DNA of 64,000 nucleotides from Apostichopus japonicus. Taxonomy: Eukaryota > Echinodermata > Holothuroidea > Aspidochirotida > Stichopodidae. Shown piece after piece: positions 1-11,093 of this stretch. Under the pieces are notes generated by a model, which saw nothing but the letters and a program-made list of their open reading frames with translations, did no database searches and was not told where the DNA came from. The stretch covers positions 10,020,001 to 10,084,000 of the forward strand of contig NC_092582.1 in NCBI RefSeq assembly GCF_037975245.1, in the 5' to 3' direction. A program made the translations under genes and the position numbers. Position 1 is the stretch's first letter; every line of letters begins with the position of its first letter.

Positions 1-1509
1 TTTTGAAACAAATTTGATGTCTGCTAGAGCATGCGCAGTTCATCAGTGAAATGTATTTATCGAAAATATCATTTTTAGTGCACAATTTTTGTCTCGTCCT
101 TAAAGGCACATTATTATCAACTGTTACAAGACGTTAATCAAGACGTTGACGTAAATTCCTTCTAATTTCTTCGTTATAGCCTAAATAAGTAATATAATTA
201 AATAATAATTAAGCAAATACTGCTACTACAGAAGATTAGTTTGCAATAAGTTCAACATATAATTGTCATTGGAAACACAGAGTACATTTCAGATGTTTAA
301 GGAGACACAAACCCAACCATTATTATTGATCTATTATGTGATAGAGATAACTGTGAATAAACAGATTCCACAAACAGATACAAAAACACTATATTTCATA
401 TAGCAGATATCATAGATGTAACAAAACAAATAAAGCTGAAGACTTGATCAAGTCAACATATGACATCATCGAGCCACAAATATGCTTCAGTTTGCTTACG
501 TTTCTCTTTATTTATTACAATATTTATTAGTATGTAATGGAGGCGCTGTTGAAATGCTAAATCTAAAATATTGAAGCCCTTAAAGGCATTGAAGACTCGC
601 CCCAACCGCGTGCCGCGCTCTAAAAAAGTTAACTTTCCGTTGCTTGCAAGTGAAGTTTTCTGCGTGCTACAAAATGCAGACAGTAATGAAACGTTATACC
701 TTGTTATCTTTAGCTGGACCTGAGATTTCCATCGCTGTATCGTATGTACACTGTGCTGTGGCTATTGACCACAGCTGTATGTACTGACTGTACACTAGTG
801 TCCAATAACCGAAGGTAGCAAGCTGTGTGCGTATTTTCTGGGATCGATGGTGGTGTCTAACACTTCTGTTACACCTCATTCGAAAACTAGATCAGATTAC
901 CGGCATTAGACGTTTCTTTTTACGCGAGTCTTCATATCCTTTAACATGACCCAATGAGGATGTCATTGGTTGCATGATCAACACTGGTAGCAATTTACCT
1001 TGAAAATATAAACAAGGAGAAAGTGAATGTTTCTCAGATCCTGCGGTACTGTGACATCACAGATTTACATAAGTACACCCCACTATACCCCCTACCCCAT
1101 ACACAGACAAGACTTTTAACTACGGATATCTCCAAAACGGAAAAACAAAATTCTTAACTGTTTTTAAGGAGTTTTGCAGGAACCCTCTTATATACAGGTA
1201 AGGTAAGGGTTTGGTTTTTGCCCCTTTAAATAAGCTATTTGGGTTGATTTGGTTGTATGTGTCGAACCGTTTAAGTCTCGTAACTATATAGCTCGTTAGC
1301 TTGACTATATTAAAATTTCAGATATTGCTACAGAGGGATAAATTGGTCAAATCTTGATGCACCTTACTTGTCTTGTGGCAAAACTCTACTTAAATTTGAT
1401 TCGATACATACATACCCAGAGTTGACTAAACTATTGGCCCAACGTTATTCTTTTCATTGTATCGGAATATTTGATTGAATAGCAACAAAATTGGAATTCA
1501 AAAAGAAAT
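1..1509. other. AT-rich stretch, no gene seen
   Basis: I see no coding pattern, RNA gene or clear repeat here. The longest reading frame, on the minus strand near 694-879, has no recognisable protein character. Confidence 0.5.
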
Positions 1510-1957
1510 TGACGTGATTAACCAAAAGGAACAATTTTTAGCGAAATAACCTAAAAATAGTTGGGATCAAGACCGAAAACGATGAGAATTTTTGTTTGGA
1601 CCTAGCACGGAAGGTTTTTCGCAAAGCTGGGGTTGCCGATTGTCGGATAGAGCGAGCCCACCGTGACGGAAGGACGATCAGCGGGAGGGGGGGGGGCAGA
1701 CGTATCCTGGTAAATCCATGGAGTACCTCATGGTTCATGGTAAAGCTATCTTACTACCAACAAAAAAAGTTACAGTACTGAATAGTAAGAGACATGCCCT
1801 ACAAAATGATACATACTATGTAATCGAACACCTTACCCTGGTCAACTTGGCGAAAATGGTCGAAGAAGGTATCTGAGCTGTTCCAGCAAGGCATAAGATT
1901 ACGCTTTTCTTTAGGTCGATGGCGTTCCTCTCACGGTAAACTACACGACTTTATTTG
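1510..1957 (+). pseudogene. L1/Tx1-type retrotransposon ORF1 fragment (RRM-like domain)
   Basis: Read across frames, this stretch gives the nucleic-acid-binding ORF1 protein of an L1/Tx1-type non-LTR retrotransposon. The frame from about 1548 starts with a NLKIVGI strand and continues through DLARKVFRKAGV and IERAHRDGR. A poly-G run near 1687 is followed by RRILV. After a frame change the C-terminal part appears as SKKVSELFQQGIRLRFS and GRWRSSHGKLHDF, ending at a stop. Such proteins chaperone element RNA in a cytoplasmic particle. At least two frame changes and in-frame stops upstream show it is dead. The matching endonuclease part of ORF2 begins about 540 bases downstream. Family identity rests on remembered motif character, not on a search. 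Confidence 0.65.
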
Positions 1958-2254
1958 AATATGCAGAATTGTTCAACACCAAGAAGATACAAATCCTTTT
2001 ATTTATCCGGTTTGGCGTAGACGGCCTATCACTTTTTCACTGGTTTATCTTCAGTATATACTCAATATGTATGTACTTTGGTATGTCTACATATCACAGA
2101 CAGTTTATGTACAGCAAGCGTGGCGCCCTTTAATATTGACCAACGCACTTTACTTATACACTATTACTAAATGGTAATGCTAAACTTCCTTTCTTTCAAT
2201 ACTACGGACACAGAAAATCGAAAAACGCCGACAGTTATTCGCTTACCTCCATAC

Positions 2255-2393
2255 CTTCTCGGCCTTTTGGCTAAAGCCATGTGTAGCATCTGTTCCCTTT
2301 CGAGGGGAATGGTGATGCACACCCGACGATGATCACACAGTCACAGTCCCGATGCAAGGGGACTGGGTTGAAAGCGGATCAGTCGTTCGGTAG
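2255..2393 (+). repeat. U2-snRNA-headed SINE-like element, copy 1
   Basis: The first ~41 bases follow the 5' end of U2 snRNA: the stem I sequence TCTCGGCCTTTTGGCTAA, then a diverged copy of the branch-point recognition region (GTAGCA where U2 has GTAGTA), then ATCTGTTC. After that the sequence departs from U2 completely: a short hairpin (GTTCCC ... GGGGAAC) and about 85 bases of non-U2 body ending in CAGTCGTTCGGTAG. The Sm site and later U2 stem-loops are absent, so this is not a working U2 gene. It lies between the ORF1 and ORF2 remains of the L1/Tx1-type element. A second, better-preserved copy lies about 830 bases downstream in the same orientation. Confidence 0.75.
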
Positions 2394-2499
2394 TTTGGTT
2401 TTCGTGCCCAGGTTCTACCCTTGGCGACTTTTTCTAAAAAAGTACCTCCATAGACGTAAATAGGATATTAATTTAATTCAAGAATTCTATAGCTGTTTG

Positions 2500-3010
2500 C
2501 GCGATGAAGAATATTGGCTCAATGAATGGGGAGGCAGGATTATATCCCCACATGGCTCAACAGCTAGTCGGGGCGTTTGCTTACTCTAAAGTCCACACTT
2601 TACATGTTGATATTTTAAAACATACTGCAAATATTCAAGGGAGATTTATTATTGTTCATTTCAAGATTTTGGACAAAATAATATCTGTTGTCGGAGTATA
2701 TGGCCCTATCATAGATAATCCAGCTTTTTTTTTAGAAGACTATCCGATGAATTGAATAATTTTCAGGGCGATACGATTATCATGGCTGGAGACGTCAACT
2801 TTGTTTTCAATTTGGATTTAGACAAGGTGGGTGGTTTACGTATCAAACGAATTTTAAGGCAAGAGATGTATGTTTTTCTTTAATATCCGTCTATAATCTC
2901 ATTGATATCTGGAGGGAGGAAACCCATTCTCAAATGGAGATCGAATATTACTCCTGGAATTCAGAATTGATTTTTTCCTTGTCTCTGGCGCTATTAAGTT
3001 CGGATGGCCG
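2500..3010 (+). pseudogene. L1/Tx1-type retrotransposon endonuclease (ORF2 N-terminal) fragment
   Basis: This is the apurinic-like endonuclease domain that nicks target DNA for reverse transcription in non-LTR elements. Pieces appear in order in shifting frames: EYWLNEWGGRIISPHGSTAS and RGVCLL near 2506-2590; then QGRFIIVHF, VVGVYGP and a PAFFLEDY segment; then IIMAGDVNFVFN followed by LDLDKVGG near 2780-2830, which holds the conserved G-D-x-N; then VYNLIDIWREE near 2888; and RIDFFLVS near 2965, matching the usual C-terminal motif. Frameshifts fall near 2590, 2750 and 2940. No reverse transcriptase follows, so the element is truncated. It most likely belongs with the ORF1 remnant upstream. 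Confidence 0.75.
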
Positions 3011-3082
3011 TCTTTTAGATGACGGAAACGATATTTTGCATAAAATTCATCACTTCTATAGTTCTTTGTAGCTCTGACAACA

Positions 3083-3222
3083 CTTCTCGGCCTTTTGGCT
3101 AAGATCATGTGTAGTATCTGTTCCCTTTCGAGGGGAACGGTGATGCACACCCGACGATGATCATACAGTCACAGTCATGGTGCAAGGGGACTGGGGTTGA
3201 GAGCGGATCAGTCGTTCGGTAG
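3083..3222 (+). repeat. U2-snRNA-headed SINE-like element, copy 2
   Basis: This is the better copy. By my reading its first 41 bases match U2 snRNA from about nucleotide 5 onward with a single substitution, and the branch-point recognition core GTAGTA is intact. A hairpin GTTCCC/GGGGAAC follows at the point where U2 would have stem-loop IIa. The remaining body is shared with copy 1 and is unrelated to U2. The 3' end abuts a unit of an 80-bp minisatellite. Known SINEs with U1/U2 heads (class SINEU) are the nearest precedent. Confidence 0.8.
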
Positions 3223-3291
3223 ATCACCCATATTTATGCTATGTCGTCTCTAAGCTTTGTGATGGTGAACTCACTTCTGCGGGATCTTTCC
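3223..3291 (+). repeat. Separated unit of the 80-bp minisatellite
   Basis: This sequence is a clear copy of the unit tandemly repeated from 3718 onward (shared core GTCGTCTCTAAGCTTTGTGA and CACTTCTGCGGGATCT). The retrotransposon 3' end that follows splits it from the rest of the array. Confidence 0.85.
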
Positions 3292-3717
3292 GTCACTCTC
3301 AACCATATATGAAGAGAGTCTGTTGAAGAAACTAAAAAATATAAAAGAAGATCACACACACCCTTTTCATAGTCATATCATTTTCAACAGATCCGGGATA
3401 CAATTACAGGTGCCCAATACTAAAACGTCCAGGTTCCGTAATTCTTTCTTACCTGAGGCAATACACTTATTTAACTCGCGTGCAAAGCGATTTGGCCACA
3501 GTGTGTGATCTGTCACTCTGTTACTTGCAGCCCTCTGTGCTGCCTCTGTTACTGTTCTGGTTCTGCTTATTTAGTTTTATTCTCGTAGTTGTTCACTTAT
3601 AGTTTGTTTATTGTATGATTGTGTTTGTATTCACTAATGTTTTATGTTGACTGTCGACGTGAAATAATTTCCGTTTTCTGAAATGGACAATAAAAGTTTC
3701 TATCTATCTATCTATCT
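3292..3717 (+). mobile_element. 5'-truncated non-LTR retrotransposon 3' end with (TCTA)n tail
   Basis: The frame at 3323-3508 encodes the extreme C-terminus of a CR1/jockey-like reverse transcriptase protein: a HTHPFHSHIIF and RSGI stretch, then KTSRFRNSFLPEAIHLFN, the usual last motif of such ORFs. About 210 bases of 3' UTR follow, with an AATAAAA-like signal just before a short TCTA repeat that forms the tail. The insertion lies inside an 80-bp minisatellite, with units on both sides, and is therefore younger than the array. The 5' truncation is typical of target-primed insertion. Confidence 0.75.
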
Positions 3718-4053
3718 TTTCTCTATGACTTAGATCACACAGCATTATGATTTGTCGTCTCTAAGCTTTGTGATTGTGAACTCACTTCTGCGGGATCTTT
3801 CCTCTATGACTTAAATCACCCAGAATTATGCTATGTCGTCTCTTAGCTTTGTGATGGTGAACTCACTTCTGCGGGATCTCCCTCTATGACTTAGATCACA
3901 CAGCATTATGCTTTGTCGTCTCTAAGCTTTTTGATTGTGAACCTACTTCTGCGGGATCTTCCTCCATGACTTAGATCACACAGATTTATGCTATGTCGTC
4001 TCTAAGCTTTGTGATTGTGAACCTACTTCTGCGGGATCTTCTCTATGACTTAG
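3718..4053 (+). repeat. 80-bp minisatellite, about four units
   Basis: Four units of about 80-84 bases share CTATGACTTAGATCACACAG, GTCGTCTCTAAGCTTTGTGA and TTCTGCGGGATCT. They differ by scattered substitutions and small indels. No open frame runs through the array. One more unit lies at 3223-3291. Confidence 0.9.
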
Positions 4054-4680
4054 ATTTACGATTTTTTGTTATCGGTTTACCTCGTGGTTTATTTTAGATG
4101 TAGAGAGATTGTTTGTTTAATAAATAATCCGTGTTCTCTAAGAGAGAATTCGCTTTTAGTTATGGAAAACACTGTCGTCTGTGTAATTTTCTAACGCTTT
4201 ATATGAAGCTGTTTATTTTTGATTGCAAATTGAAAACATTAAGCACGAAATAAATGAGTTTTATCATAAATTTATTATTGATATTAAAAATAGAACAACA
4301 TAAGAAAAGTTGAATGAAAAAGAAAGTTAATTTTATTGATCTAAAGCAAGCGTTTGCCTCTTGTCCAAGTTTAATTACAGATTAATTAAAACATGTAGTG
4401 AATCAACTTGTTATCATTTTCAGAACAAGAACTGAGATGTAATTAAAGGAAAAAACGAAAATAAAATAAAATATTTATGCAAAGACCATCTGCTAAAATG
4501 TGTGAACGTTCTTACCATATTTCTTTCATTTCATTTATCATTCACCAGTTAAATAATATATATATTTCTCAACAGGGGTATGAAGAATAAGAAATATTAC
4601 ACTATATACATAATTATTAAAGTTAAGATATACGTAAAAGTTCAAACAAGATAATCCACTCCCCCCAGAAAAACCTTTTT
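4054..4680. other. AT-rich spacer, no gene seen
   Basis: Low-complexity AT-rich DNA between two minisatellites. I find no coding pattern or clear repeat. Confidence 0.5.
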
Positions 4681-5259
4681 CTTTGTGTTTATTCCTTTAT
4701 CAAACAAGGGTAATCTTTGTGTGTCATCCTTTATCAAACAATGGTAATCTTTGTGTGTCTTCATATATCAAACAATGGTTATCTTTGTGTGTCTTCCTTT
4801 ATCAAACAATGGTTATATTTGTGTGTCATCCTTTATCAAACAATGATCATCTTTTTGTGTCTTCCTTTATCAAACAATGGTAATCTTTGTGTGTCTTCAT
4901 ATATCAAACAATGGTAATGTTTGTGTGTCTTCCTTTATCAAACAATGGTAATCTTTGTGTGTCTTCCTTTATCAAACAATGGTAATCTTTATGTGTCTTC
5001 CTTCATCAAACAATGGTAATCTTTGTCTGTCTTCATTTATCAAACAATGGTAATCTTTGTGTGTCTTCATTTATCAACAATGGTAATCTTTGTGTGTCTT
5101 CCTTCATCAAACAATGGTAATCTTTGTGTGTCTTCCTTTATCAAACAATGGTAATCTTTGTCTGTCTTCATTTATCAAACAACGGTAATCTTTGTGTGTC
5201 TTCCTTTATCAAACAAGGGTAATCTTTGTGTATCTCCCTTTATCAAACAATGGTAATTT
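4681..5259 (+). repeat. 34-bp minisatellite, about 17 units
   Basis: The 34-base unit has a core TATCAAACAATGGTAATCTT followed by TGTGTGTCTTCC. It repeats head to tail with point differences (TTCAT for TTCCT, GTTAT for GTAAT) and one unit that lost a base. Because 34 is not a multiple of three, all frames cycle and produce repetitive peptides without meaning. There are no unique spacers, so this is not a CRISPR array. Confidence 0.92.
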
Positions 5260-5933
5260 TGACCTTCCAAGATCTATTGTGAAATTAAGAAAATCAAATT
5301 GAAAATATATGTTGGCTTCTTTTGCGTGGAGGTTTTTTTCTTTTTTAATCTAAAGCAACCACGTACTTGTCGCTTCTGTTCCTTGGTTCGGAAATCAGAC
5401 TAATGTTTCAAACTATAACACATGATTACTGATGTAACGGAGTCTCTTTGAAAATGTTAATTTTAATATTTGCATGTATTTTATCAACATACGGGACTTG
5501 CTTACGTGATATTCAATGATACTGTAAAGAAACAGAAACCTGTCACCATGGACACAATGAAGAAACACTGCTGGTATGTCTACGAGCATACAGCGCCCTC
5601 GTTATTAAAGTTATACTGAAAGGGCTCCACAATCGCCTGGCCACGCCCCTCCTTTATCGAAAGCTAAATCCGGCCATGAGGGTTACAAACGGCTGGCATG
5701 CGACACAGTACAATCGGAAAGGCTGTGATACAACATTGCAGAAAGCTTATGCAGACCCTCCGTCACATTCAAAGAGTTCGTGGTATAGATCCCCTCCTCT
5801 CACCCTTCCCTCCCCTCCCCTTCCCCCCCCCCCTTACCGCTGACGACACCATGTATTTGAGAGTTGCTTCATGCCATTTGTACGAGGAGAGACAATATAA
5901 AATTAAAAGACCCACAAAATAATTTGAAAGATT

Positions 5934-6431
5934 TTAGACAACATTTGCCACCAAAAACGTTATCCCCGAGAAAATTTTGTCAATACAGAGATATAAAAAG
6001 TATAACACCAACCTGAACATATCAATTATAATAAAAGGGATTGCTTTACCAATTGAAATAAATGCATATTCCATTGAAATTATAAATAAGTAAGACAGCG
6101 TTGGAAGAAACGGTATTGTCTTTATCACAATTACGAAGGCAAGAACTAACTTGAAATAGTAATGAATTGCCACTTCATAGTGATAATTCCACAGAAATCG
6201 CGAGGTTATCTTAGCTACCGCGTAGTACATAATATTCGCCTTGATGCTCGATATTAAAGCCGGTACAAACGCGGCCCACTTCAACCAACCCAGCATGGTA
6301 GGATACGTGTTATCATCATAAGATGGCATTGCTCGAATAACGTCTATGATGGTATGAATAGATATAACACCGATAAGCTTTAAACCTGCCACCTTCTTCT
6401 CCCATGGACTTAACTGCTTTTCGGTGGACAT
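5934..6431 (-). CDS. Unrecognised small multi-pass membrane protein
   Basis: A single-exon frame of 165 residues starts at an ATG with A at -3; the frame extends a further 12 codons upstream but contains no ATG there. After a short charged N-terminus (MSTEKQLSPWEKK) there are about four to five hydrophobic segments, roughly residues 14-35, 47-63, 88-108, 111-130 and 131-151. These are separated by short polar turns with few charges. There is no signal peptide pattern, no cysteine framework and no motif I recognise. Composition and length suggest an integral membrane protein, but AT-rich DNA can yield hydrophobic frames by chance. It is also possible that this is one exon of a longer gene. No transposon motif is seen in it. 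Confidence 0.4.
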   Translation of the reverse strand: MSTEKQLSPWEKKVAGLKLIGVISIHTIIDVIRAMPSYDDNTYPTMLGWLKWAAFVPALISSIKANIMYYAVAKITSRFLWNYHYEVAIHYYFKLVLAFVIVIKTIPFLPTLSYLFIISMEYAFISIGKAIPFIIIDMFRLVLYFLYLCIDKIFSGITFLVANVV

Positions 6432-8415
6432 ATTTAGGGTGTTGTTAAGAAATAGGTTGTATACCAAACAAGAGGAAAGACGTCACGTTCGTCGGTATTG
6501 CAAGTCAAAGCTGCATGCTATTTCTCACACCAATCTTCAGATTTTCTAGAAATACAAAAAAAACATATGTTGAAAGATCACTTTCTTCCCCAGGATGTGA
6601 AAGTTCTCATTTTCTTTTGACGCAATTTTCGCATATGATCTACGTTATGATAAAAGAATACCTAACGAGGGCAATTGAGATAAGGCAATGTTGCTATTAA
6701 TAACTGAGAGGTTTGTAGCTAGTATATGCCTACATCCGTTTTTCTTGCGCCTGGTTTTACGTCTTCATAAAGTTAATTGCATTCTTCATTGTCTGGTATA
6801 CGTCTTTCATATTACTTATTATTCGTATTCTCAGCGAACTCTTTACTTATAACCTGCTCAAATAAATAAATAAATAGAAAAACACACATTTACATACACC
6901 CCCACCCCATCACAGACGCACACACAACCACGATGTAGTAATAGGTCTACAAAGGTTACTTCAACTAAATATACAGTACAGTTTACAGTACCGTATACAG
7001 TGACAATTTTCCTTCTTCATATATGAGACGCAAAATGAAAAGCTGATAAATTCAGTGTAACTTGAGCTTGATCCCTTTGGTGGATGTGATTTTACAGCCG
7101 CACCATATATACACTAAGCAGGGCGACACTTCAACTGGTTTCGATAGACGAAAGTAATGACTGAAGCAATATATTTCATGTGCTTTCTTTTATTGATATT
7201 TATGCATTGGGCTTATGTCAAACGTCTACAAGAAGCAATGTGCAAATTGTATACGAGGAAGGTTGCTTTCATCTTGAATCCAGTTGTCTCTCTGTTGGTA
7301 TTTGTTTGTCCCATACAAAGTAGACATCAATCGACAAGACCGTTCTTCCAATTGGAGGAGATTGTTGTAGACCACTATTTTTTTTAAAAAGAATAGCCTT
7401 TACAAATGATGTGAATTTCCATAAAAAAGGTCTTAGATACAACATTATCATTTTAAGTGGTTTAGAGTTTAAATCAACGGTGTATCATTATGAAGTATAG
7501 GCTACAGTCTTCGTAAAACAACTGGACACGGAGAGAAACAGATACAGTTATTAATAATCCAACAAACCATAAAGCTATAAGTAACTACATGAACACTAAC
7601 ATTTGACCAGCCAATAGCAAAACGTGAAACAAAGTAATAAACAAAACTAGACATACATACCTGCAAGTTAACTTATGATGTTTCCTTCACTTTACGTACC
7701 GAATGGTAATAAGCGGTCGTCTTATGGGCTTTCTTTCTCTCGTTTAATAGTCTCCACGATATAACAGAAAGGGATAGCCGATGAACTCGCACAGAAACAG
7801 GCTACTTATGGTTTAAATGTAATGTCAGGACTCTGACGATATACCAAGTGAGTTTTATAAAAGATCTATTTCTTCACTCTTGTAAATTTTTAAAATACCA
7901 AACTTATTGTGCAGTGCGTTCTTGGAAAGCACACCAAAGGCAACACCATTGTCATTGGGGAAACGTTGGTATGCGTTCGTTTCGGTTTCATTTTGGTGTT
8001 CGGTTAAACCAGGCGTTTCATAATAGTACTATGCATGGTAACTAAAGGTTATGAACAAACGAACACTTTTCACACTGAGACACACTGAGACACATACAAA
8101 CAAAAAACCCGATACATAAAATCACGTAGTTCGGTAAACGTAATTATAATGAGGGAGGATCGGGATTAATATTTTATAAAATACACCTCTGTCTGTTAAT
8201 GTATTGCCCTGCTGGTTGCGAAACGGATGGGGTTGGGCTGGATTTCAAAAAAAGTTTGTCGGGGATTGAGATTGAGATCCGCAAACAACGTGGTAAGACG
8301 TTGTGGTCAAGAATTTGTCCATTCCAATTGATATTTTATTATTGCAAGCTATTAAACGTTCACGGAAGTGAACTAATCTGTTTGCAAAGAAAGTTACAGA
8401 GTGTGCACACAGGAC

Positions 8416-8417
<2 letters not shown>
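6432..8417. other. No gene seen
   Basis: A 76-codon ATG frame at 7157-7387 has two hydrophobic patches but no family signature. The rest is AT-rich and unremarkable. Confidence 0.45.

Positions 8418-8475
<58 letters not shown>
8418..8475. repeat. (TA)n microsatellite
   Basis: Uninterrupted TA dinucleotides. Repetitive YI peptides in several frames around it are artefacts. Confidence 0.95.
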
Positions 8476-8478
<3 letters not shown>

Positions 8479-9865
8479 GTATAAACAAAGGTCTTGTTGC
8501 CGCATGTATAGGCTAAATGGTATACATTTTAATAAGCCAGTAACCCTTGTCATTGCAAGCTTTCCATTTGCTTTGGTTCATCAACTATGATAACAAAAGA
8601 CTATTGCAGGTTGAGATTGACGACTGTATGGTATTTACTTTCAGTTTATTTGTTAAGTCAGGGCACCCGGGAGCTGGAACCAGGGTCCTGGTTAAGCTTA
8701 CATGCACGCATGGATGCATTTCCTAATGGTAAAATCCTTCGCTTTTCAATGTAAAACTAAAGAACAACAATTGTACTTTTGAACAAACTTTATGAGAACG
8801 GCAAGTTGGGTTAAGTTTTACAAATTGAGTTCTTTCTGTACGGTAGTTTATGATCCAATGAATTGGAACCTTGATATTGACAAGTTTATCGACCAAAATA
8901 TGACGTTGTAAAGTATTTAAAACAGATGAAGAAATCAACTAACATGACACGAGCATTGTTCCCTCGGCAACAATGTTCTAAATGAGAATATAAACTTTCT
9001 AGGATTTAAAAGGAGGGTCTTCACAACTACCACTCGATTGGTATACATACCGAGGATCTAAAAGTGATGCAACAAATGATTTAAAATTTATGGAAAATGT
9101 ACGTTCGCAGACTCTCATTGGCACAGCATTAAGAGCAACAGGGCGCTATAGTCGTTTTCACAGGATATTGTACTAATTTTGGGTACGGGTTTATTAGCAG
9201 ACTGCTTCCATAAATTAGGGAGAGTCCTAGTTTTCAAGCGTAAAATATTTGTTTAGTGAATTGCACAGTTTTGAAGCCCGTGGTGAAAGCTTATCTGGTC
9301 CAGCAGCCTTTGTTGAGTAGATCCTCGAGAAATGGCGACGAACCTTGCTTTCAGTAACCGTTACGTCACCATCAGATTTTGAAAACAGCTGTTAGTAAAT
9401 TGTCAAGTTCAGCTGAAACGATTATAAAAAATAATTTTTATTCTTTTGCGTAGTTTGCACTCATTTTCGGCAATTGGCAAGTTGAAACTTATTACTGTAA
9501 CCATTCATCAATTAATCGCATGCCTATACCCAGACCCGCTTCATATTATTTCCAGCCAAAAGTCCTTCACTTTATCCCTGTATTTGATGCCTTCTCCACT
9601 AGGATGACTCTTTTGAATTCAGAATGTCTTTGTTTTAATCCACTCGATCCCCTTTGCCGAAAAGCTCCTTCTTCTTTTTGATGACGTCTTTTACCCGTTC
9701 GAAATCCGAGGCTGATTGCTGGTAAATACGTTAATCTGCCATGGTTGGGATTGTAAGGTCGATGCATAAATTAATATATTCGCTTTCTGTTTCTGTCAGT
9801 TCAGTCTGGTCTCCAGCAGCGTGTACAACAACAATTCCAATTGGTAGCGTCCAATTCAGCTCTAT
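8476..9865. other. No gene seen
   Basis: I find no receptor motif or named repeat here. A minus-strand ATG frame at 9567-9767 (66 codons, basic) resembles nothing I know. Confidence 0.45.
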
Positions 9866-9985
9866 ATGATATTCGAATTAGGTAGTGCAAAAGCCCCATT
9901 AAATACCACTTGCAGACAACAAGAAAATACTCGCCGATTTATCATAACAATCATGCTTGTTTCTCTAACTTACATGTTGGTAATA
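9866..9985 (+). pseudogene. Relic of a subfamily A GPCR (end of TM3 and intracellular loop 2)
   Basis: About 100 bases align by eye with the 11-kb receptor gene around its DRY box. The stretch AGCTCTATATGATATTCG stands where the gene has the SYDRY codons. GTGCAAAAGCCCC then ATTAAATACCACTT parallels the VQSPIKYHL codons, and ATACTCGCCGATTTAT parallels the STHRFI codons. Small indels break the frame and I see no other receptor domains nearby. It marks an older, nearly erased copy about 1.2 kb upstream of the live gene, in the same orientation. Confidence 0.45.
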
Positions 9986-11041
9986 TATAGCAGTGATACA
10001 TATTTTAATTCCTAATTGTCTGACACAGAGTGTATTTTCGAAACCAACGAGTTTTGTTTTGTTTTGTTATATCCATTAGGGATTCTTCCCCGGCAGAATG
10101 CAGCTTGAAAAATCTCTCGACAGAACCATTTCCCACGACTGACGATGAAAGGTGGGGATTGTGTAACCTTGCGCACGCTACTTGTTGACGTTATGATATT
10201 GCTCGATCACTGCCGAACGCGACAAAGGCATGTATCGAACAGTCACGTGGACTGAGTATTGCAGCATGTAGCCTATAATGTACATTCCAGTACTAACCTA
10301 TGTGTATGGTAAATCTGAAGTGTTACACGCTTTTGACAACTATTTTGTTTATAATTAGCGCATTATCTTAGTTTTATTATCATTACACACTCACGTCACG
10401 CGTTTATTAATCCAACCAAACATTTTGCGATTGGGACGCTCTTTACTGTTTTTTTTTTTGCTTTTGTAAGAGCGTACACTCAACATCATAGATTACTAGT
10501 GAGAATATTAAAATCAGAAAGTATTCGAGACCATCACAGACTTGCCGAGTAGTATCACATAACTAGCCTTTATTAATATGCGGTCTCGTGGTTCGTGTTG
10601 TAGGCTGCGCGTGCGTTAATAATAGCCTATATTTATACAGAAAGGGAAAACGCCATCACATACATCCCTAATTGGTATCACTAACCATAAGCGGAGAGGC
10701 TTAACGGAAAGCTCCTATAAAACGGCAAAGCCGAGTTCGTAGGTTTATGACATAAATTGCTATAAAAAAGTATCTGTGCAAGTATAAAAGCCGAGTGCTA
10801 AAGGATTGGCAACACGAGTACTTGATTGCTATAAAGAGAAATCGCGTAAAGATAATATACAAGCCTTCAAGATAGGAGGAACGAATTAAGCAAAAGCCGT
10901 CAAAGCTACTTTAAATATCAGGTTAAAACATTTTGGACAAGCTCATCGTTGAAATATGTACCTTAAGTTTGCTGTGGTCATTTTAAGACCGAAAAAATGT
11001 TACCGTAACTCGGTGTTGTGAAGAATTCAAAGGACAATAAA
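9986..11041. other. Upstream flank of the 11-kb receptor gene
   Basis: No gene seen. Around 10690-10850 there are several short TATAAA-bearing stretches, including GTATAAAAG at 10782-10790, that could be alternative promoters of the gene downstream. Nothing shows they are used. Confidence 0.35.
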
Positions 11042-11051
11042 TATATAAAAG
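11042..11051 (+). promoter_or_regulatory. Candidate TATA box of the 11-kb receptor gene
   Basis: TATATAAAAG fits the TATA-box consensus well and ends 42 bases before the ATG. If start-site spacing is normal (about 30 bases), the 5' leader would be very short. In AT-rich DNA such matches arise by chance, so this is only a candidate. Confidence 0.35.
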
Positions 11052-11093
11052 ATTCATATAACGTTTAAAAGAGCTTTCAGATGAGCGATAGAA

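Noticed and set aside
2255-3222. Functional U2 snRNA genes
   Set aside because: Only the first ~41 bases match. The Sm site and 3' stem-loops are absent and both copies share a non-U2 body.
4681-5259. Regular 34-bp repeats and overlapping 66-codon frames, which might suggest a CRISPR array or repeat protein
   Set aside because: Repeats are directly adjacent with no unique spacers, the DNA is eukaryotic, and frames cycle because 34 is not divisible by three.
7157-7387. 76-codon ATG frame with hydrophobic stretches
   Set aside because: Hydrophobic frames are common in AT-rich DNA. There is no conserved copy in the window and no motif.
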